64,000 bases of DNA, from contig NZ_PJJL01000067.1 of assembly GCF_002929505.1 (NCBI RefSeq), forward strand, positions 1-64,000, written 5' to 3'. The notes beneath the pieces are model-generated. The model saw only the letters and a list, made by a program, of their open reading frames with translations. It had not been told where the DNA came from and made no database searches. Below, in pieces: positions 53,235 to 62,509 of this stretch. How positions within the stretch are numbered: the first letter of the stretch is position 1; each line of letters opens with the position of its first letter. Source of the DNA: Cryobacterium sp. Y57 (GTDB taxonomy: Bacteria > Actinomycetota > Actinomycetes > Actinomycetales > Microbacteriaceae). The position numbers and the translations under genes are program-made.

Positions 53235-54314
53235 TGGACCCGGCCATCAGGTTGGTGACACGCGCTGGAGCGGCGTGGTTCCAATGCCTGTGTGGATACG
53301 TTCAGTGTTGTAGTAGTTGAGCCAGGGGTCACGGGCTTGGGTGCGTGCGGCACTGCTGTGAATACCTGACGGTAGGTCCACTCGGCTTGGAGGGTGCGGT
53401 TGAAGCGCTCGACCTTCCCGTTGGTCCACGGGCAATGCGGTTTGATGAAGCGTTGCTGGGCGCCGAGGGCCATCACCGCGTCTTTGTACGCTTGCGAGTT
53501 TCGGTAGGCGAAGGTGTTGTCGGAGAGGACGCGTTCGATCTTGGGGATGCCGCAGCTGGCGAAGAACGCTGCGGCGCGGAGGAGGACACCGGCGGCGGTG
53601 ACGCCTTTTTCGTCGGGGTGAACTTCGTCGTAGGCGAGGCGGGTGCGGTCGTCAATGACGGCGTGTACGTAGTTGTAGCCGACCGGAATGTGGCCGGCGG
53701 TGTGGTTGATGCGGGTTTGGCCGGGCTGAGCTCGCCAGCCTCCGCCATCGGGGATGCGTCCGAGTTTCTTGACGTCGATGTGCACCATTTCGCCGAGGCG
53801 GGCGCGTTCATACCGGGTCGCCGCGGCGCGGGTGGCTCGGATCTTTTCGCCGGTCAACAGGTCGCATTCCCAGAGCGCCGGAACGTGATGCCGCGCCAAC
53901 ACCCGGGAGACTGTACGTGCGGGAACGCCGGTGTCGGCGGCGATCCGGGCTGGGCCGGTGCGTGAGCGGGTGCGGGCCTCCAGGACGGCGGCTTCGCGTT
54001 GCTGGCTGGTTGAAGATGGCATCGAGTGCGGCCGCGATGACCGGTCGTTGAGACCGGCCGCGCCGTCGGCACGATAACGGCGCACCCACCGATTGGCGCA
54101 CTGCCGGGAGATGCCGAGTTCCTTGGCGACGTGCGCCGCCGGTCGACCGCCAAGAACCCTTTCAACCAGCAGGGCCCTTCCGCGAACGTTCAACCTGGCG
54201 TTAATGTGTGACATGAGGACCTCCGTTGCGAAATGAGACGTTGAACATCTCCACTAAGCACCGGAGGCCCTCCCTTTTCAAGGCCTCACGTCACTAACGT
54301 CATGGCCGGGTACA
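53235..54314 (-). mobile_element. IS481-family insertion sequence
   Basis: 1080 bp bounded by imperfect inverted ends: TGGACCCGGCCATCAGGTTG at 53235, and, read from 54314 inward, TGTACCCGGCCATGACGTTA. Outside both ends is the same hexamer TCTAGC (53229-53234 and 54315-54320), a 6-bp target duplication. It carries one transposase gene, frameshifted. The duplication is still perfect, so insertion is recent on an evolutionary scale. It separates the gmd/GT4 genes from fcl. Confidence 0.9.
53247..54214 (-). pseudogene. IS481 transposase, frameshifted near its C-terminus
   Basis: The N-terminal helix-turn-helix (HVAKELGISRQCANRWVRRY) and the DDE catalytic core (MVHIDVKKLGRI, RVLSDNTFAY, CPWTNGKVERFNRTL) are in one frame. 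After EWTYRQVF at about 53365 the frame changes: the expected continuation ARTQARDPWLNYYNTERIHT lies in the neighbouring minus frame and runs to a stop at 53247. The shift is consistent with loss of one base in TTCACAGCAG. Left in its original frame the ORF would run past the element into the GT4 gene, to 53108. GGAGGT precedes the ATG at 54214. Probably inactive. Confidence 0.82.
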
Positions 54315-54528
54315 TCTAGCCGCACCCTATTTCCCGGCCACGTTTGCGAGTCTCGAAGCGACTCCGTCAAATCGTGCGTTGCGATTCAGTAATTTCGTTG
54401 AGTCCCTCTAGACTAAGTAGGGCTATTTCAGTCAGATCTACGAGTGTGGCGTAAACAGAAAACGCTACAACCGGTCGGGGCGTCGGATGCTCAAACTGCG
54501 GTGGGTTCAAATATGCCGAGGGGACAAA
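54315..54528. other. Intergenic between IS element and fcl
   Basis: 214 bases, A/T-richer than the preceding DNA, with a TTGCGA and a TAGACT that are too far apart for a standard promoter. No gene seen. Whether it holds a promoter for the downstream block separated by the IS is unclear. Confidence 0.35.
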
Positions 54529-55464
54529 TTGAACATAGACAAAGACCGGCGGGTTCTCATAACGGGTGCGTCCGGCGTAATCGGCGTTGCCGTACAGGAC
54601 TTATTGTCAGCTCAGGGCTACGACGTTGTCGCTGTTTCTTCAGTTGAAGCTGACCTTACCGATGAGAGCGCTACATTTCGCTTGGTTCAGTACGTGAAAC
54701 CCAAGTTTGTAATTCATCTCGCTGCGCGCGTGCACGGACTCATGGGCAATCTGCACCAGCAGGGCGCGATGTTTTATGACAACGCGCGAATCAATTCCAA
54801 CGTCGTCGAGGCATCACGCGTCGCAGGCGTATCAAAAATCGTCGCCATGGGTTCAGTAGCGATGTATTCAGACTCGGTTGAATTGCCCATGAACGAGGCG
54901 GACGTCTGGAACGGCGCACCGCACGCTTCCGAGGCTGGTTACGCCCACGCCAAACGGGCGATGTTGGCACAACTTGAGGCTTACAAAGACCAGTATGGAC
55001 TCGATTATGCTTTCGCATTATCGACAAATCTATTTGGTCCACGGGATCGTTTTGATGAATTGCAGGGGCATGTCTTGCCGTCTCTCCTGTCAAAGTTTCA
55101 TCGCGGGGTCGAGTCCGGCGATCCAGTAACCGTTTGGGGTTCGGGCACGCCAACACGCGACTTTCTGTATAGCAAGGACGCGGCAATTGCTCTTCAACTT
55201 CTTTTGGAAAAAGGCACAGGTGTTTACAACCTGGCCAGCGGTCGCCATCACTCCATACGGGACACGGCCGCGTTGATCAGTGACATCAGCGGCTACACCG
55301 GAAAAGTCCAGTGGGACCGTAACAAGCCCGATGGTCAGTCTGCACGCGCCTACGACGTGACCAGAATCACGGATCTCGGCTGGGAATCGACAACGACGTT
55401 CGAAGACGCTCTCCGTGAAACTTACGCGTGGTACTCGAACAACACAGTGCTGGCACGGAGGTAA
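54529..55464 (+). CDS. fcl: GDP-L-fucose synthase
   Basis: 311 residues. 3,5-epimerase/4-reductase that makes GDP-L-fucose from the Gmd product. VLITGASGVIGVAVQDLL binds NADPH; HLAARVHGLMGN, MGSVAMYSD and GYAHAKRAML give the catalytic Ser-Tyr-Lys; STNLFGPRDRFD and HVLPSLLSKFH are family features. Start TTG at 54529 with GAGGGG five bases upstream. The longer frame starting at 54487 lacks a Shine-Dalgarno. Followed five bases later by the FkbM gene. First gene of the A/T-rich segment. Confidence 0.85.
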   Translation: MNIDKDRRVLITGASGVIGVAVQDLLSAQGYDVVAVSSVEADLTDESATFRLVQYVKPKFVIHLAARVHGLMGNLHQQGAMFYDNARINSNVVEASRVAGVSKIVAMGSVAMYSDSVELPMNEADVWNGAPHASEAGYAHAKRAMLAQLEAYKDQYGLDYAFALSTNLFGPRDRFDELQGHVLPSLLSKFHRGVESGDPVTVWGSGTPTRDFLYSKDAAIALQLLLEKGTGVYNLASGRHHSIRDTAALISDISGYTGKVQWDRNKPDGQSARAYDVTRITDLGWESTTTFEDALRETYAWYSNNTVLARR

Positions 55465-55468
55465 CTAC

Positions 55469-56626
55469 ATGACGTTCAAGTCGTATGCTCAAAACTTTGA
55501 AGACGTCTTGCTGAACCGGGTCTTTGCCGACGAAAAGGCCGGCACCTACATTGATGTCGGTGCCGCAGATCCCGAGCTCGACTCGGTCACGAAGGCCTTC
55601 TACGACCGTGGCTGGACGGGGATCAACATCGACCCGCTCCCGTCTTCCTTCGACCGCCTCGTGCAAGAACGATCTCGCGACGTTAACTTACAAGTGGCTG
55701 TCGGCAGCGCAGAAGGTCAAACTACTTTTCATATCGTGGATGCCTATCCCGAGTTGTCTACGACGGTCGCCGTGATCGCCGCACAGTATGCGGACTCCGG
55801 CCGAGTCCTTAACGAGTTAGAGGTACCTGTTCGGACGCTAGCCTCCATCTGCGCCGAGCACGTATCGGGCCCCGTGCACTTTCTGAAAATTGACGTGGAA
55901 GGTGCCGAGGCGGAAGTTCTGCGCGGCGCGGATTTCACTCTCGTACGACCCTGGATCGTTCTGGTCGAATCGGTCACATTTGGCGCCTCGACCGGGGACA
56001 CTCCCGACTGGGACAGCATCCTGCGTGATGCGCACTACACGTTTGTGTATTTCGATGGTTTGAACCGCTTCTATGTGGCCGCTGAGCATGCCTCCCGATT
56101 GACCGGTTTCTTCGCACTTCCAGTAAACGTCCGGGATGACTTTACCGTTGCGACCGAGGACCGCACCGACTTGACCGTCTCTAAAATCGTGCATCTTCTC
56201 GGCTTAGACAGCGCGGCAGGAACACATGAGATTCTTGAAAGGGCGACTGTGCTGATTTCAGACAGAATTTCCTTCGAGAACCAGGCCTTGGACGCATCCT
56301 CCCGACTTCGGGATATTCAGATTGAACTACGTGCAACATCTGACGAACTCGACGCCATGAACCAGCAGTCATTTGAGCGAGAACGACACATCGCTTGGTT
56401 GACGATGGAACGCTCGCAACTTCGAACGGTGGCGCGGCAGCAAGAAGAAACTCACGCGACAGATGTAGCTCGCCGATCATCAGATTTCGACAAGATCGTG
56501 CGCCAACGTGACGAAGCTGTCATTCGAGTGCACTCACTTCAGACCAGCGCTTCATGGCGGATCGCTCTGCCATTACGTGCAGCGCGTCATCCAGCGTCCT
56601 ATCTCCGAAAGATGCTCAATCGATGA
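55469..56626 (+). CDS. FkbM methyltransferase with coiled-coil tail
   Basis: 385 residues. The FkbM fold (1-215) shows YAQNFEDVLLNRVF, TYIDVGAADPELDS (SAM site) and FLKIDVEGAEAEVLRG. Residues about 270-350 are a coiled coil with many Arg, Glu and Gln, and the end reads SASWRIALPLRAARHP, the same tail type as the 98-residue protein at 42237. It should O-methylate a sugar; the coiled coil may assemble the chain-building complex. GGAGGT precedes the ATG at 55469. ATGA overlap with the next gene. Confidence 0.85.
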   Translation: MTFKSYAQNFEDVLLNRVFADEKAGTYIDVGAADPELDSVTKAFYDRGWTGINIDPLPSSFDRLVQERSRDVNLQVAVGSAEGQTTFHIVDAYPELSTTVAVIAAQYADSGRVLNELEVPVRTLASICAEHVSGPVHFLKIDVEGAEAEVLRGADFTLVRPWIVLVESVTFGASTGDTPDWDSILRDAHYTFVYFDGLNRFYVAAEHASRLTGFFALPVNVRDDFTVATEDRTDLTVSKIVHLLGLDSAAGTHEILERATVLISDRISFENQALDASSRLRDIQIELRATSDELDAMNQQSFERERHIAWLTMERSQLRTVARQQEETHATDVARRSSDFDKIVRQRDEAVIRVHSLQTSASWRIALPLRAARHPASYLRKMLNR

Positions 56627-58797
56627 CACAATCAGACTTAGCCGCGAAAGGCATCTGTGTCATGGGCCGCTCCGACTTTCACACCGGTATCGGCACCGTC
56701 TCTAACGCGGCACTGGAACTATTTTCACGGGTCGCACCCGTTGGGTTTTACCCTGCACGCAACAGAGGTGCGATTCCGACAGACACGATTCACTTACCCG
56801 GCGGTCGAGTTGTTCCCATCACGCGTGAGGCAACCAACCATGCCGTCTATTTCTTCTGTGATGTGCTCTGGAATGGCGCGGATGACCTGAACTATACGGC
56901 ACTGCCTCACGATGGTTTCAAAATAGCCCACATGGCATACGACTCCGATGAATTTCCTCCAGAATGGGTGGTTATTCTAAATGAGCGCTTTGATCTCGCA
57001 CTGTTCACCAGCAGATACTTAGAGGAAATTGCCGTAAAATCCGGCGTGCGCATTCCGGTCGGAACTCTTCCCGTTGGATTAGACATTGAAGGATTACTCG
57101 CAGAGAAGTACATCGCCGCGCATCCAAGGCGCGTTCGGTTTGGTAGTGTTGCTGCTTTCCATGAACGCAAGCGCCTGGACCTTCTCGTCGAGTCATACAT
57201 CGAAGCATTTGGCGATAGAGATGACGTAGAGCTCGTTATCCATTCCAACCTCGCCTCGGGCTCCACCTTCGAGCGTGTACAGGCGCTCACGGCGAAGGCC
57301 CCCGGAGCTCGCATCACCTTGACGTACGGCAACCTGTCCGACGCTGAGAAGAATGACCTGCTCTCGTCCATGGATATCTACGTGTCCACGTCCAGCGGCG
57401 AGGGGTACTCGATCGGACCCCGAGAAGCTCTCGCCCTGGGGAAACCACTCGTACTGTCTGGAATTCCCGCGCACCGCGATCTTGGCGGCGTGCCAGGCGT
57501 ATTCTTTGTCGAACCCACAAGCCGGGTTCCTGCACGATATCCGGAAATTGACAACCGGGTCTTTGGACGACAATCAAACTTCTCGTCATCCGACTTTGCG
57601 CAATCGATGTCCGAGGCTCGAATTTTCAGCCTGTCCCCTGACGCTAAGGCGACAGCCGCTCAGCGCAAAGAGTTGGCCTCTCAGTTTTCGCTCTACGCAC
57701 TGGCTGCGCCGTACCAGTCACTCATCAATCGGGATGCTCGCGCCGTCCGTCCCGATGCACCGTGGTCAGCTTTTGTTCATTTTCCTGACCAAATAGATTC
57801 ACTTGTTCGGCCGGCTGGCGGGCGTCACGGACAAAGAATCGGTGCCAGGAAGGTTGTCGTCCAGGCCCACGATGGTGGCTTCTTCTCTCTCTTCAACGCC
57901 TTTCTGAGTCACCTCGTTTGGGGCCTTCGTGACTCGAACGTTTCAATGGTTATCCCGGACTGGGACGCGGGGCGTCTCATAGAACGAGACGGCCACCCGG
58001 AAAGCTATTGCTATAGTCGTCCCGAAGACGGAAATATGTGGCTTGAGCTCTTCGAACCTCTTTACGACCTAACCGCTGATGAAATGAACGACGCAGACTT
58101 CATTTACGCAAACTCAGTTTTACCTGAATTGCGGCACAATGAGGCTCGCGAGCCTCTCTTGACTTATACAAACGCGTTTGAACTTTATCGGGCGCCATGG
58201 TTCAGGCAGTTCCGAAACCAATACGGCCGAGTCTTAAAGGAACATGTTCGGCTGGTCCCTCCTCTGCAGTCTGAGCGAGATAATTTCGTCAATACCACGA
58301 TGGGTGGCCGTTTTGTCGTCGCAGCGCACGTCAAGCACCCGAGTCATTCTGTTGAACAACCGGGTGGTTCAATAGCGGAACGCTATCAATATATTGATGA
58401 AGTTCGCCAGGCCTTGACGAAACGAGGGATCGTCGAGAGTTCGGACGACTGGCGGGTGTTCGTAGCAACCGATCAAGATCGAGTGGTCAAGCTCTTCAAC
58501 GAAGAGTTTGGTGACAGGGTCATTCGTTTTGACGACGTAGCGCGTGTGAGCGTCGAGTCCGATATTGCCTTCGACACACTTTCCAAAGAAGAACAAAATC
58601 AATCCGGTTTTCAATTGCAGCACGTTATGGCGGCTGATACCAGTAATTGGTCATCCCGCCTGGCGTGGGAAGTATGGCGTGATGCTGAGGTAATGGCACA
58701 AAGCGATGTCCTCATCCACGCAGTTAGCAATGTGGCCACGGCCGTTTCCTACATGGGGAAGAATGTCGAAATGGTCTACTGCGATCCCAAAGTATAG
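56623..58797 (+). CDS. GT4 glycosyltransferase fused to possible fucosyltransferase domain
   Basis: 724 residues, two halves. Residues about 1-350 are GT4: MGRSDFHTGIGTVSNAALEL, VAAFHERKRLDLLVESY and STSSGEGYSIGPREALALGKP (E-x7-E). Residues about 400-724 are different: VVAAHVKHPSHSV, WRVFVATDQDRVVKLFNEEFG and a SDVLIHAVSNVATAVSYMG ending, the order and spacing of the NodZ/GT23 and protein O-fucosyltransferase-like fold (tentative). With GDP-fucose genes directly upstream, L-fucose transfer by this half is a reasonable guess. The ATG at 56623 overlaps the FkbM stop. Confidence 0.7.
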   Translation: MTQSDLAAKGICVMGRSDFHTGIGTVSNAALELFSRVAPVGFYPARNRGAIPTDTIHLPGGRVVPITREATNHAVYFFCDVLWNGADDLNYTALPHDGFKIAHMAYDSDEFPPEWVVILNERFDLALFTSRYLEEIAVKSGVRIPVGTLPVGLDIEGLLAEKYIAAHPRRVRFGSVAAFHERKRLDLLVESYIEAFGDRDDVELVIHSNLASGSTFERVQALTAKAPGARITLTYGNLSDAEKNDLLSSMDIYVSTSSGEGYSIGPREALALGKPLVLSGIPAHRDLGGVPGVFFVEPTSRVPARYPEIDNRVFGRQSNFSSSDFAQSMSEARIFSLSPDAKATAAQRKELASQFSLYALAAPYQSLINRDARAVRPDAPWSAFVHFPDQIDSLVRPAGGRHGQRIGARKVVVQAHDGGFFSLFNAFLSHLVWGLRDSNVSMVIPDWDAGRLIERDGHPESYCYSRPEDGNMWLELFEPLYDLTADEMNDADFIYANSVLPELRHNEAREPLLTYTNAFELYRAPWFRQFRNQYGRVLKEHVRLVPPLQSERDNFVNTTMGGRFVVAAHVKHPSHSVEQPGGSIAERYQYIDEVRQALTKRGIVESSDDWRVFVATDQDRVVKLFNEEFGDRVIRFDDVARVSVESDIAFDTLSKEEQNQSGFQLQHVMAADTSNWSSRLAWEVWRDAEVMAQSDVLIHAVSNVATAVSYMGKNVEMVYCDPKV

Positions 58798-59032
58798 CAA
58801 CGGAAGCTAGCTATCCATCAAATACCTTGATGCACCGATAGTTTCAAGTGTCATAAGGTCATAACAGGTGGCCTGATGTCATTTTTTCAACAGCTCATGA
58901 CGCATGCGGTCGGTCGGTGAGCCACATTTGACGGGCGCGGAGTCTTCCGTGTTCTAGGCCACGCTCGTGCATCCGCCCTATGCACGATCGTTAGTTGCAA
59001 ATAGACAACCAAGAAACGATGAACAGTCAACA

Positions 59033-61258
59033 ATGACAACTGAAGTTATAACTGTCAAGAAGCCGCTTGAGGTTTTGTCACAGCCTCGTCGCCGTTTTTA
59101 CCGCCGCGTAGGGCTACAGCAAGTGTTGACAGTGGCAGTCACTCTAATTCTCCTTGAACTAGTTGTCTTCGGCGACTACTTCAGCGGGGCAAATACGCCA
59201 CAATTCGACTTTGTAGGGTACAGCGAAGAGGCCTTTGCATGGTGGAACGATGGCACATTTTTTTCCCCAGCCCAGTGGATGCCCTACATGTGGGGTGGAT
59301 ACCCCGCGGTCTCGAATCTCCAAAACAGTTCCTTCTACCTCCCCGTTGGACTTATAGCGGGCATTACACCGTTTAACCTAACTGCTTCGGCCTGTCTCTC
59401 TGCCCTCCACGTTGCATTTGGCGCCTTGGGCGCTTATATGTTTGCGCGCGCATTCGGTCTACGTCACTTTGCCGCGTTACTTGGGCTAGTCGGCTGGTTC
59501 TTCGTTATCGGCAATTATTCAAATGCAGCCCAGCTTGACATCATGCGCGCGTATTCATGGGTGCCGTGGATATTTCTGGTCATATCGCCACGATGGCCGT
59601 GGCGCTCTTGGTGGGCATATCCGATTGCAGCCCTGATTCTGTGGCAGGCTGCCTTGGGCATCTATCCGGGCATGCTAATTGCGGGTGTCTACGCCTCTGT
59701 CACGTGGGTCGCCTTTAACCAATTTTTATACCGGCCACGATTTAGAACGTATCTACTCCCAATCGTTCTGGTGGGTAGTGCTGCGGTTGCCATGACAATG
59801 TTGCGATTTCTTCCCGCGATCAATGCACGCGGCTACTATCCTGCAGTTCTTCTCGACACCTCACACTTCAACTTTCACACTTTAAGTACTTTTTTTTTCC
59901 CACCCCAGAACATCGCCGATGGACTGGACACCTTCGGCCTCTACTTTCTTCCGGTCCCGCTGTTTGTGCTCCTCGTATTTGTGCCATGGAGGAGCCTCTT
60001 AGCGAAAGCACTCATTTCCGTGCTCCTAGTGTCAGTACTGATTGGGGTACCATTTTGGCCATGGCATGATTTAGTTCAGTTACTCCCAGGCATGTCACTG
60101 AGCAGGTTTCGTGCTTCCGACTTCAAAGTCTTTATTCTGTTTGCAATTTGCATGTTGGCGGTCATGGCTCTGAATGAAATTCTTCGGAGTCGCGATTCAC
60201 GAACAAGCCCCATGTTCACAGCCTTATCCCGCACCGGCAAACGGCCGCCTCGAATACTTAGAAGTTTTCCATGGCAAACAGGAATGATTTTCCTGCTGGT
60301 TCTGGGGGTAATTTGTTTGGGTCTGAGGTATTCCCCACTAAATCCGGCGAATTGGTTAATCCAAGCTGAAATTCTCATCGCGTCCGCTGCGATTGTCATA
60401 TTCAGTACCCGTCGGACGAAAATGATTTCCCTGAAGACAGCTGCTGGTGCTTTAGTCTTCTTGTCACTGATCTCAGGCACGCATTACGTGTACTCCATCT
60501 CGAACGCATGGACCGTTTCGCGATCTGCTGTCGAAGAAGCCAACCTCGGCGAATCCGTAGATTCGTTGATCCAGGAGAGAATCCCGGTCACGACTTCGCC
60601 AGGGCGTCCCGCACGCATCGCACCCCCCGAGCCACCGAGCGATTTGGAGTCGATCGCGCGGCACTACGGCTCCGCTTTTTATACAGGGGATGACTCCTTT
60701 TTTGGATATGTCAATCTCCGCGGCACCCAAACATACGAGATGATTAAAGTGTCCGCATATTTGCCTGACGAGCTCGGCGTTGCATCGAGAAAATTTTGGA
60801 CCGCCTCTGGAATAGTTGTGGAATCTGTAAATAGTCAACTGCCTAGCGTCGCAACTACCGCCGCATGCGTTGCCGATGGACTATGTGGCCCTAACCTGCG
60901 ATCGATTCCGCTGGCATACTCGGCCGGATCCTTCGTTTACGGAGTCGAATCCGCCGTAAACATACGGGTCATTTTGAATGACGCTCATTATGTGGGCTGG
61001 TCGGCGCAAGTCTGTCCGCCCACAGGCAGCCGAGGAGACTGCATGCCAGTGCATTCGGAACGTGGGCCATCAGGTGAAATAGCCGTAGATCTTCCCAAGG
61101 GACATTGGCAGCTGAAGTTGGATTACACGCTACCGGGGCAGAGAACCAGCTGGATTCTCTTTTGGGGCGGAGTTGGGGTCGTGGCTTTGAGCAGCATTGG
61201 TGCCGGACTGCTGTCCAGCCGGCGCGGGCGTACCGATCGAGTCCCAAACCGCGACTAA
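59033..61258 (+). CDS. YfhO-like polytopic membrane protein
   Basis: 741 residues with about twelve helices then a soluble C-terminal third ending in one more helix (SWILFWGGVGVVALSSIGAG). PQFDFVGYSEEAFAWWNDGTFFSPAQWMPY followed by GGYPAV is the YfhO/GT-C acidic loop, in a family known to glycosylate teichoic acids. The C-terminal strand-rich part with LNDAHYVGWSAQV and VDLPKGHWQLKLDYTLPG is also YfhO-like. Start ATG at 59033 has no Shine-Dalgarno; a 5-codon ATG at 59020 overlaps it (ATGA) and may couple. An in-frame GTG at 58967 is possible. Confidence 0.75.
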   Translation: MTTEVITVKKPLEVLSQPRRRFYRRVGLQQVLTVAVTLILLELVVFGDYFSGANTPQFDFVGYSEEAFAWWNDGTFFSPAQWMPYMWGGYPAVSNLQNSSFYLPVGLIAGITPFNLTASACLSALHVAFGALGAYMFARAFGLRHFAALLGLVGWFFVIGNYSNAAQLDIMRAYSWVPWIFLVISPRWPWRSWWAYPIAALILWQAALGIYPGMLIAGVYASVTWVAFNQFLYRPRFRTYLLPIVLVGSAAVAMTMLRFLPAINARGYYPAVLLDTSHFNFHTLSTFFFPPQNIADGLDTFGLYFLPVPLFVLLVFVPWRSLLAKALISVLLVSVLIGVPFWPWHDLVQLLPGMSLSRFRASDFKVFILFAICMLAVMALNEILRSRDSRTSPMFTALSRTGKRPPRILRSFPWQTGMIFLLVLGVICLGLRYSPLNPANWLIQAEILIASAAIVIFSTRRTKMISLKTAAGALVFLSLISGTHYVYSISNAWTVSRSAVEEANLGESVDSLIQERIPVTTSPGRPARIAPPEPPSDLESIARHYGSAFYTGDDSFFGYVNLRGTQTYEMIKVSAYLPDELGVASRKFWTASGIVVESVNSQLPSVATTAACVADGLCGPNLRSIPLAYSAGSFVYGVESAVNIRVILNDAHYVGWSAQVCPPTGSRGDCMPVHSERGPSGEIAVDLPKGHWQLKLDYTLPGQRTSWILFWGGVGVVALSSIGAGLLSSRRGRTDRVPNRD

Positions 61259-61399
61259 AAGTAAGCGAGACGTGGCTATAACTAGTCATCCACCTCGATT
61301 CGATGCATTTTCCGTATTTGCCCATAGATGATCGTAGAATTTGCCACGCGGTTCAGCCCCATAGACTGCTTATACAGTCAGTAGTGTTAGGAAAGTACT

Positions 61400-62509
61400 T
61401 TGAGCCACCCAGGGATAGCAACTTCAGTTCCCATGAACGACCTCTCGCGCGGCATCGCGCGCGACCGCATCTCGTTGGATTCAGCAGTAGCGGCGGTACT
61501 CGACTCCGGGTACGTGATTATGGGTCCGCACCATAATGCATTCGAGTCGGCTCTGGCAGAGTATTTGGGCGTCGATCATGTGCTAGGGGTAGCCTCCGGG
61601 ACCGACGCGCTGGAGATTGCAATCAAGGCCGTAATGCCTGCAGGCAAGACATCCGTAATGACCGCTGGCAACGCGGGCGGCTATACCTCGACCGCTGCAC
61701 GACGTGGCGGATTTCAGGTGCGCTATGCCGACATTGACCCCAACTCACTCTGTCTGAGCCGACAGACTGTTTCTGACGCGCTCACCGATGACATCGGGGT
61801 GGTCGTGGTCACTCATCTCTACGGGAATCTCACAGACATTTCCACGCTCGTTGAGCTGTGCCATGGGCGGGGAATTCGCGTGGTCGAGGACTGCGCACAA
61901 GCGATTGGAGCCCGCCGGGATGACGGAGCTGCCGGTTCATTTGGCGACATTTCTGCTACAAGTTTCTACCCGACAAAAAATCTCGGGGCGATCGGTGACG
62001 GTGGGGCCATCGCAACGAACAACGCTGACTTCGCGCACAGAGCGTCTCAACTACGCCAATACGGGTGGGTGTCCAAGTATCGTGTTGCGGTCCCCGGAGG
62101 CACAAATTCGCGGCTCGATGAATTACAGGCGGCCTTCCTCTTGGTTCGGTTGCCACTGCTCGATGCTTTCAATGAACGGCGTCGAACAATCGTGCAGAGA
62201 TATGGCGCTGCTGCGACGAAATCTCCATTGCAAGTTCTCGCAGCGGACGGGCCCCATCACGCCGCCCATCTTGCTGTTGCCCTATCGCCGCGGCGTACTG
62301 ACGTGCGCGAACAGCTCCTAAAAAAGGGCGTCGTTACCGACGTACATTTCCCAGTGCCAGACCATCAACAAGTCGGTTTTGGCGCCCTACCGCAATCTTT
62401 GCCCCACACCGAGAGAGCGTCACTCGAAGTATTATCACTACCCTGTTTTCCAGAGCTGACGGACGAAGAAGTTGACCTGGTATGCGATGCTATTCGAACC
62501 CTCAAATGA
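61400..62509 (+). CDS. DegT/DnrJ/EryC1 sugar aminotransferase
   Basis: 369 residues, PLP enzyme. SVPMNDLSRG is the conserved start; ASGTDALEIAIKAV, VVEDCAQAIGAR and SFYPTKNLGAIGDGGA (PLP-Lys) mark the active site. Resembles FdtB/QdtB-type 3-aminotransferases of dTDP-3-keto-6-deoxyhexoses; substrate inferred from the acyltransferase two genes on. The TTG at 61400, with AGGAAAG upstream, is preferred over ATG 61433, which would cut into the conserved start. ATGA overlap with the next gene. Confidence 0.88.
   Translation: MSHPGIATSVPMNDLSRGIARDRISLDSAVAAVLDSGYVIMGPHHNAFESALAEYLGVDHVLGVASGTDALEIAIKAVMPAGKTSVMTAGNAGGYTSTAARRGGFQVRYADIDPNSLCLSRQTVSDALTDDIGVVVVTHLYGNLTDISTLVELCHGRGIRVVEDCAQAIGARRDDGAAGSFGDISATSFYPTKNLGAIGDGGAIATNNADFAHRASQLRQYGWVSKYRVAVPGGTNSRLDELQAAFLLVRLPLLDAFNERRRTIVQRYGAAATKSPLQVLAADGPHHAAHLAVALSPRRTDVREQLLKKGVVTDVHFPVPDHQQVGFGALPQSLPHTERASLEVLSLPCFPELTDEEVDLVCDAIRTLK

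Noticed and set aside
53108..53246. C-terminal extension of the transposase frame into the GT4 gene
   Set aside because: It results from the frameshift; the true transposase end is in the neighbouring frame and stops at 53247 inside the IS element.
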